In this document: positions 58,097-64,000 of the stretch, in pieces | Layout: each line of letters opens with the position of its first letter | Numbering within the stretch: position 1 is the first letter of the stretch | Assembly (NCBI RefSeq): GCF_002878395.1 | Contig: NC_061121.1 | Coordinates: 40,524,531 to 40,588,530 of the forward strand | Reading direction: 5' to 3' | DNA length: 64,000 nucleotides | Source: Capsicum annuum | Lineage: Eukaryota > Streptophyta > Magnoliopsida > Solanales > Solanaceae | Notes under the pieces: generated by a model | Databases searched by the model: none | The model's input: only the letters and a program-made list of their open reading frames with translations | Told to the model about the DNA's origin: nothing | Program-made: the position numbers and the translations under genes

Positions 58097-61030
58097 TGTC
58101 CCAAATCTGGTACTCGGAACACTACACGGTACCCATGACCCAAAAGGACCTCAAGCAAACCCATGACTGATATCCTTAAACTGAGCACTAAATAATAGTA
58201 ATAATATCATAAATGTATAAACATGAACTGAAAGGCCATAAGGTTCAATACTAGTACATAACTGAAAAATATGGCATGAGAATACCAAAACAACTGAGAT
58301 AATTTTCTGAACATGCTGTAGTCTGAAAGCCTCTAAACTATTTGAATAAGGAGCTGATAAGACATGTCCCTAACTAACTCCAACTACTGAAATAAACTAA
58401 AAACTGAAACAGTAATGTGATCATCATGTCCTCGAAGGCTGAGGACCCACTGCTAACTCTAATTGTTGAACTAAGATGCTACTGGTTCTCTGGAGCTCGT
58501 GCTTCTAAACCTATGGTATAAGATACCATGGAGGAAATACGTCAGTACTTTGAATGTACTGGTCTGCAAGTGAGGTAGGCTGAATGCTATAGGTTAATAT
58601 ACATGAACAATACTAATTGACTAACTAACATGAACGTGAGAATACATACATATATACGTAACTGTAACTGAGATCATGCTAGGACTGAATACTGAGTTCT
58701 GAATACTGTGTCTACTGATTTTGACATCTGAGTCGCTAATGAGTGAGAAAGACTTATATTATGTTACTGTATACTGAGGGGCTGATACTATGTTACTGAT
58801 ACATGAATAACTATTTCTGACAATTTTGATTATGAAGAACTAGTCTGGTTGACTGTATCTGACAGTCCTAAAGCTGAATACTAATAACATGAGTTAGGAT
58901 AACTGATATAACTAATAACATGAGTTATGAGAACTGATATAACTGAAAACATGAGTGACTGTATCTAAGAATCCTGAATCTGATGGAACTAGCTGAGTTC
59001 CATACTGTATCAGAGTAACTGAATTTGAGATCAGTCCTATCTAGTGGGTGATCTATAAATCTGATAATATCATTACTGAATGACCATAGTTAAGATCAAT
59101 CCTATCTAGTGGGTGATCTTGGAGTCTATTTAATGATAAGGAGTGATTGTATCTGACAGTCCTAAATCTATACTACTGAGCTGAATTGACTATATCTGAT
59201 AGTCCTAATTCTATAACTGAAACTGCGGGATGTATTTATCTAACCGACATTCCCCATACTAAGATAAATGGGGTCCAACCTGTAACCCCATCTGGAAGGG
59301 TGTCAGTACCGTGCCACTAGTAAAGACAACTGTTGTGGAGTAAGTCCTAATCTAGCGGGTGACCTCTGGGATCAGTCCTATATATTTAAATGCGCTAACG
59401 TGTGATCCCTGAGAATGTAAGTCCTATCTAATGGGTTACATCTTGTACCTATGCTGGCCATGTAGCTCTAGAACTTAGGGATTGCTTCTAGGGATCTCAG
59501 TCCCATCTAGCGGGTGACTCCCCATCCTTAGGCTCGCTCGGTGCTGAATCCTACTCCCATCTGAAAGACACTGAACTAATTAACTGAACTGATTAGTTGA
59601 ACTAAACTAATACTAGTGGTATTGTTTAGCGGAGCTAAACTAAATTTACTGAGTTTGGCAGAATATACTGAGTTTTGAGGACTGACTAAGAATACTAAAG
59701 TTACTGAGATTGACAAGGAATATTGTAGTTACTAAGATTACTGAGTACTGAGATCACTGAGATTACTGAACTACTAAGATTACTGAGATTTCCTAAGTCA
59801 CATGACTGACTGTGTTCTATGGATCATAGCTTAACTGAGGAGATTGTGAAAACATGACATGGCTCTAGGCACACAGCTAAATGTTTGGGTACAAGTACCC
59901 CCAGGACTCGATGAGAAGAAACTGACATGACATGGCTTACTTGAACACATGACCAATAACACATTTCATAATTCATATATTAAAGCACTTCATCAAACAT
60001 GTGATAAGCATAAGCTTGTACATACATGGGGATTTCATGATATTATACTAGTTGGCCATTGTTCCTTCATCTAGGCATTTAATCATACACATGATAGGCA
60101 TAGCACATGTATACAACATTATACAACAATCAAACGTCATGATTCATATCTAATTTAATCATCCTAGGGTTTATTAATAGGTTCACATGAATATACATCT
60201 ATACAAAACAATTCCATATAAAATTGATCACCCAACATGGATTTGAATTCAATTGTTCATTCTCAACAAAAACAAAACAAACCCAACATGAAATTCATAA
60301 AGAAATCCATAAACATAAACTTAGAAAAGAGATTCTTGGGCTTCATGGATGAAAGGAATCCATGAATGAACACTCCGCATACCTTAGCTTGTGATTCTAC
60401 AAAGATTGACAGAAAGATTCTAGAAATTTGACGGTGAATTCCCTTGGAATTGAACTTTCTATGAAAACCCAAGGGCTTCTTCTTGAGAGTTTTTTAGAGT
60501 AATTAAGTATAAGTTGCTAAATTATATCCAAATATCGTGTTATAAGGCTTATATAGGGTGGGAAATTGACCCATTTAACCCTAGGCCACATATTTAATTT
60601 TTGAGAATTTTTTTTGATTTTCATCCTTGGCGCTATGCGCCACTATCACGCCAAGTCAGTAGAAAGTGACAAATGGGAAATTGCACGGTGGCGCGACGTG
60701 GAGCTATTGCGTTTCCACCTTGTCTACGACCTGCAAGTTTGGTGCGACACGCCACTATCGCAGAGCAACACTGGAAATTGACAATTGTCATTTGAGCTAT
60801 CTCCGCGATGCGCTGAAGGTGTAGGTGATACACTGTCTCACTAAAAAGGCTCTAACTCTTCACCCAGGTGTCGGATTTGAGAAAATTTAGTATTGATGGA
60901 AATCTTATTGAATTTGCCACATGAAAAAAAAGTGAAAATACCATGTGTACAAAAGTGGATTCATCTTTCAAAGAAATCTTCTAACATTCTTGGAAAACTT
61001 TTCAAGCTAGGAAAAGTACGGGGTATTGCA
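58097..61030 (-). mobile_element. Solo LTR H (2934 bp)
   Basis: On + it starts tgtcccaaatctgg and ends ggggtattgca, with flanks tatga and tatgt. The D-family LTR of element I continues on both sides. No primer site or interior is present, so it is a solo LTR. The minus strand has the agcaccgagcgag motif (59532-59545) and ctaag/gtatgcggag at 60374-60387. The cassette at 60625-60835 consists of cgctatgcgcc, gtggcgcgacg, gcgacacgccactatcgc and ctccgcgatgcgc words. Interspersed repeats fill 58850-59830. The frames 60263-60472 and 60633-60833 are chance. Confidence 0.85.
58850..59535 (-). repeat. Interspersed repeat words in LTR H
   Basis: Two words alternate: cctatctagtgggtgatc (near 59038, 59101, worn at 59348, 59425 and 59501) and gactgtatctgacagtcc (near 58850, 58960, 59150, 59190). 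LTR H2 has ctgtatctggcagtcctgat near 63010 and F has tatctagcggg near 36129, so the words predate the split of these LTRs. Confidence 0.75.
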
Positions 61031-61461
61031 TATGTGACTAAGCTATTTTTGATTTTTTAGACTTAATGGAGACATAGAATTTTTGAAAAAAATTGTTTTG
61101 AAAAAGTTAGCCCCGAGACCCCTTTTAGGCTAATTTCACTAGTTTTCAAACGAAATGTCAGAATGTAAAATAAAGGTTTCAAATCTAAACCAACTCCGCC
61201 ACTAACCTAAATTTAACATTTTAGGTCTAATAAAACTGTCCAAATTACCATCCAACGTTTAGAATAATCAATGTTGACCAAAGTCAACTATAGAACTTTT
61301 AAAGCCCCAAAAACCCTCAAAATCTCCTAAAACCCTTTCGAATGTATTCAAAATCCATGCCAATCATCCCCATACCCCAAAATAAACATTTAGAAACAAC
61401 ATGGAAAGGGAAAATGGTCAAATCCCATAAAAGTAAAATTGTCACAAATCATGTCATTATA
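61031..61461 (-). repeat. Element I LTR, segment 2
   Basis: Resumes after H. The reverse complement gives the first part of a D-family LTR, including gtttgaaaactagtgaaat, gttgactttggtcaac and cattttccctttcc, and starts at TATAATGACATG (61461), matching TGTAATGATTG at 44119. Confidence 0.75.
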
Positions 61462-61469
61462 CTATCCAC

Positions 61470-62270
61470 GACTAAGCCTTTAATTAGTCCTGAAACTTAA
61501 AGGCAAGGAAATACTTTAATTGCTAAAGATATGAGGGTAACCGCTATGCATGTCTGACTCAAAATCTCAAGTATCCTTCTCAATAGAAAATGTCTCCATT
61601 GAATCTTAACCATAAGATTATCTTTAGAATGTAACTATCCAACATCCCTAGCTATATAAATAGTGGCTCCTCAATAAAAGTTGTCCTCTAATCCAACTGA
61701 ACCAAACCTAGTGAAGGAAATAAGACTCATCCAAAATATAGCACCAAAGTATAGATACAAAGACTAGATGAACGCTGAAAAGATCAAAGGTAAGGCCAGC
61801 TCATAAGAAACCTCCCTACTATTAAAGAATATCAAAAGATCCAATGTACCTCGGTCTAAGATTCCCCCTTTTGAAACCTTATCGCCCCCTTCATGGGTGA
61901 CATACGAAGCAAAAATCAATCACAAATCCCAAAATTCAAAGAACAAAGATTGAGGTCCACAATAACTTTTTTCCTACTCTAGGCTGCCAAAAACCTATCG
62001 TAAATCATCCGAACTCTTTCCAAGGACTCAAAAAGCAAGTTTATACCATGCGATCTAACCTCTGAAGTATCAAACAAACCAATTGGAGATTGACAATTTC
62101 TACCATACAATGCCTCAAAAGAGGCCATCTTAATATTTGAATGGAGCTATTATTATAAGCAAACTACTCTAAGGCTAAATGATGCTCTCAATAAGCTTGT
62201 AGACCACAACATATACGTGGAGCATATCTTCCAAAACCTGAATAGTCTACCCTAATTAACAATAACATCC
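61470..62270 (-). pseudogene. Integrase remnant of element I
   Basis: Read on the minus strand from the right: text of the core helix near 62250-62190 (FWKICSTYML, an eroded form of the usual helix after the catalytic Glu), then FAYNN and MASFEALYGR-type text at 62165-62095, then the C-terminal domain near 61945-61860 (LRMSPMKGAIRF) and the chromodomain-like end near 61660-61550. The order and wording match D integrase at 43400-44020. Many stops. It is cut at about 62270 by another LTR. Confidence 0.78.
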
Positions 62271-64000
62271 TGAGTCTGTACATTGGACGCTACTCGGTGC
62301 TCATAATCTCGAGGGACCACAAGCTAACCCATGACTGACATCAGCTACAATCGCTAAATAATGATAATACTGTATAATGGAAAAATTAGGCAAAAATATC
62401 CACAAGGTTCAAAACTAAAATCAAAACACTGAGAACTGACCATCTGTCTATAAATGCTCTAGTCTGAAAGCCTCTAACTGTCCAAAAGTGGAGTTGATGG
62501 GATAAGTCCCTAACTCCGACTACTGCTAATATACTGAAAATGCCAAAATAACAACTTTGTCCTCGAACTATGAAGACTCAACACTAAGTATGCTGCTAAT
62601 AGTTTGGGATACTAAGTGCGATCGGGAGCCCATGCATCTGAACCTATGATATAAAACATCATAGCACAAAAAAAAGGTATGTGTCAGTACTTTGAATGTA
62701 CTGGTGTGCTAAGTGATGTAAGGCTAAATGCATGGGTTCATATACATGAAAAATAACTGACTAAGTAACATGAATATAACTAACTGAGAGCACATGTATA
62801 TCTAAAATTACTGTAAATATTAATTATGCAATGATATACACATAACTACCCATGCTGTAACTGAGATCATGTTAATACTTGGCACTGAATTATGATAGCT
62901 AAATGACTGATATTTGATTTAATTAATAATTGAATTATTGTTAACTGAGTGACTATTTCTAATAGTCCTGATTCTGTAGAACTGAACTAAGTCTTATACT
63001 GAGCTGGGTGACTGTATCTGGCAGTCCTGATTCTGAAATTGAACTGAGTTTTTATACTGAGTCTGAAACTAAAACTGTGGGAGCGTTCATCTAACCGACA
63101 TACACCGATTAGGAACTGAGTTGGGTTCTAACCTATGACCCAAGATGGAAGTGTGTTAGCACATTGCCAAGGGATACTAACAATGGATATGAGTTAACCC
63201 TCTCTAAAAGGAAGCTCTTCCGTCAACCCTAGCTAGCAGGAAAACTCATACGAGATGCATCAACCCTAGACTGGCAGGAAGACATCTCAACCTACACTGA
63301 TTGTATAGTTCTGTAATGCATGGATTGCTACTAAGGGTCAAACCCTTTTCTGACAAGAATGCCCTATCCCTTGATTCACTCGGTGCTGATTCCTACCCCC
63401 AACTGAATAAACCTTGAACTGATTTCTAGACTGTACTAGGCTTGACTGAACTGTTACTGATCATTCAATCAAACTAAATTGAACTGAGTTTACTGAGTTC
63501 TTGTAACGGACTGAGTCCACTGAGTTTTGTTAACTGACTGAATACGCTGAGTCATGTACTGTCTGAGTACTACTAAACATAACATTACTGAGACTATTCT
63601 GAAGCTACTATAAATCTAGGTAAACAACTAGATTTTCGGGTATTAAATACCCCCAGGACTGGATAGCATTAATTGTAAAGCATAGCACAATCTTGAAGAC
63701 ATGATAACTAGTCACTTTGTCACCATTCGTTCATTGAGGCATTATAGCAAATGCTTGCATGACATGAATTTGTATACATGTTAACATGGTCTGATTTCAT
63801 TAAACAACTCACATGAACAATTCATCAAACAATTGGGTAGCATAACTTATACACATGGCTATACTACAACATACAAGTATCATGATCAAGTCCAACTCAC
63901 AAATTCAAGGGTTTTTACTATGAAACCATACAGTGTCACACACATGCTATTTATTTCTCATGAAACTTGTAATTTATTATGGATTCTAAACCTAACTAAC
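62271..64000 (-). repeat. H-like LTR (H2), cut by the window end
   Basis: On + it starts near tgagtctgtacattgg and follows LTR H in order: tactcggtgctcat, ggaccacaagctaaccc, gtactttgaatgtactgg, ctgtatctggcagtcctgat, cactcggtgctgattccta (63377). It therefore lies on the minus strand. The donor and cassette would lie beyond 64000. Whether a full element follows cannot be seen. No gene. Confidence 0.8.

Noticed and set aside
1..64000. A novel multi-gene system such as defence, toxin or biosynthetic cluster
   Set aside because: Every frame above about 60 codons either belongs to gag/pol remnants or lies in LTR or non-coding retroelement text; nothing suggests a cellular operon or gene cluster.

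Overview
The window is AT-rich, repeat-dense plant DNA. I find no intact host gene, no tRNA or rRNA gene and no CRISPR array. Essentially everything I can explain is a nest of decayed Ty3/gypsy LTR retrotransposons. Their LTRs of about 2.0-3.0 kb, initiator-Met-tRNA primer sites, gag-protease-RT-RNaseH-integrase order and an integrase tail followed by a chromodomain-like end resemble the Del/Tekay chromoviruses that fill pericentromeric DNA in Solanaceae. A pepper- or tomato-type nightshade is my best guess; it is inferred from the element types, not from any host gene. No reading frame is intact across a domain set.

Layout. (1) 1-6236: the tail of a D-family element and the first part of its LTR, entered at 1573 by element A (E-type LTR and gag, then RT to integrase of another lineage). 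(2) 6237-21690: two B-family LTRs head to tail. The second is split by element C (8724-17113, no coding, 2.6-kb LTRs) and by solo LTR S (17622-19884). (3) About 21694-56416: element D, the oldest frame, carrying three later insertions: G (22926-30151, minus, non-coding) in its 5' LTR, F (35418-43021, minus, gag only) in its integrase, and E (45110-54732, plus, all pol domains but decayed) in its 3' LTR. (4) 56449-62270: element I, a D-family LTR and integrase on the minus strand, split by solo LTR H (58097-61030). (5) 62271-64000: another H-like LTR, cut by the window end.

The nesting is supported by target-site duplications read directly: E agatt/agatt (perfect), S aaact/aaact (perfect), C gatag/gatat, F aaatc/agatc, H tatga/tatgt. 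The 5' LTR of D preserves the empty E target site. Segment 1-3741 duplicates 43538-48345, including the E-type insertion at the same base.

What stands out is not a new gene system but shared architecture. Six elements (coding and non-coding) carry the same leader block 94-99 nt after the primer site. Most have a splice-donor-like GTATG in the LTR and a splice-acceptor-like site just before the gag start. Each LTR family has its own short hairpin-like repeat cassette at a comparable place upstream of that donor. Together these suggest that the non-coding elements C and G and the gag-only F were mobilised by proteins from relatives of E and D, and that genomic and gag RNAs may be separated by splicing. 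Those functional readings are inference.
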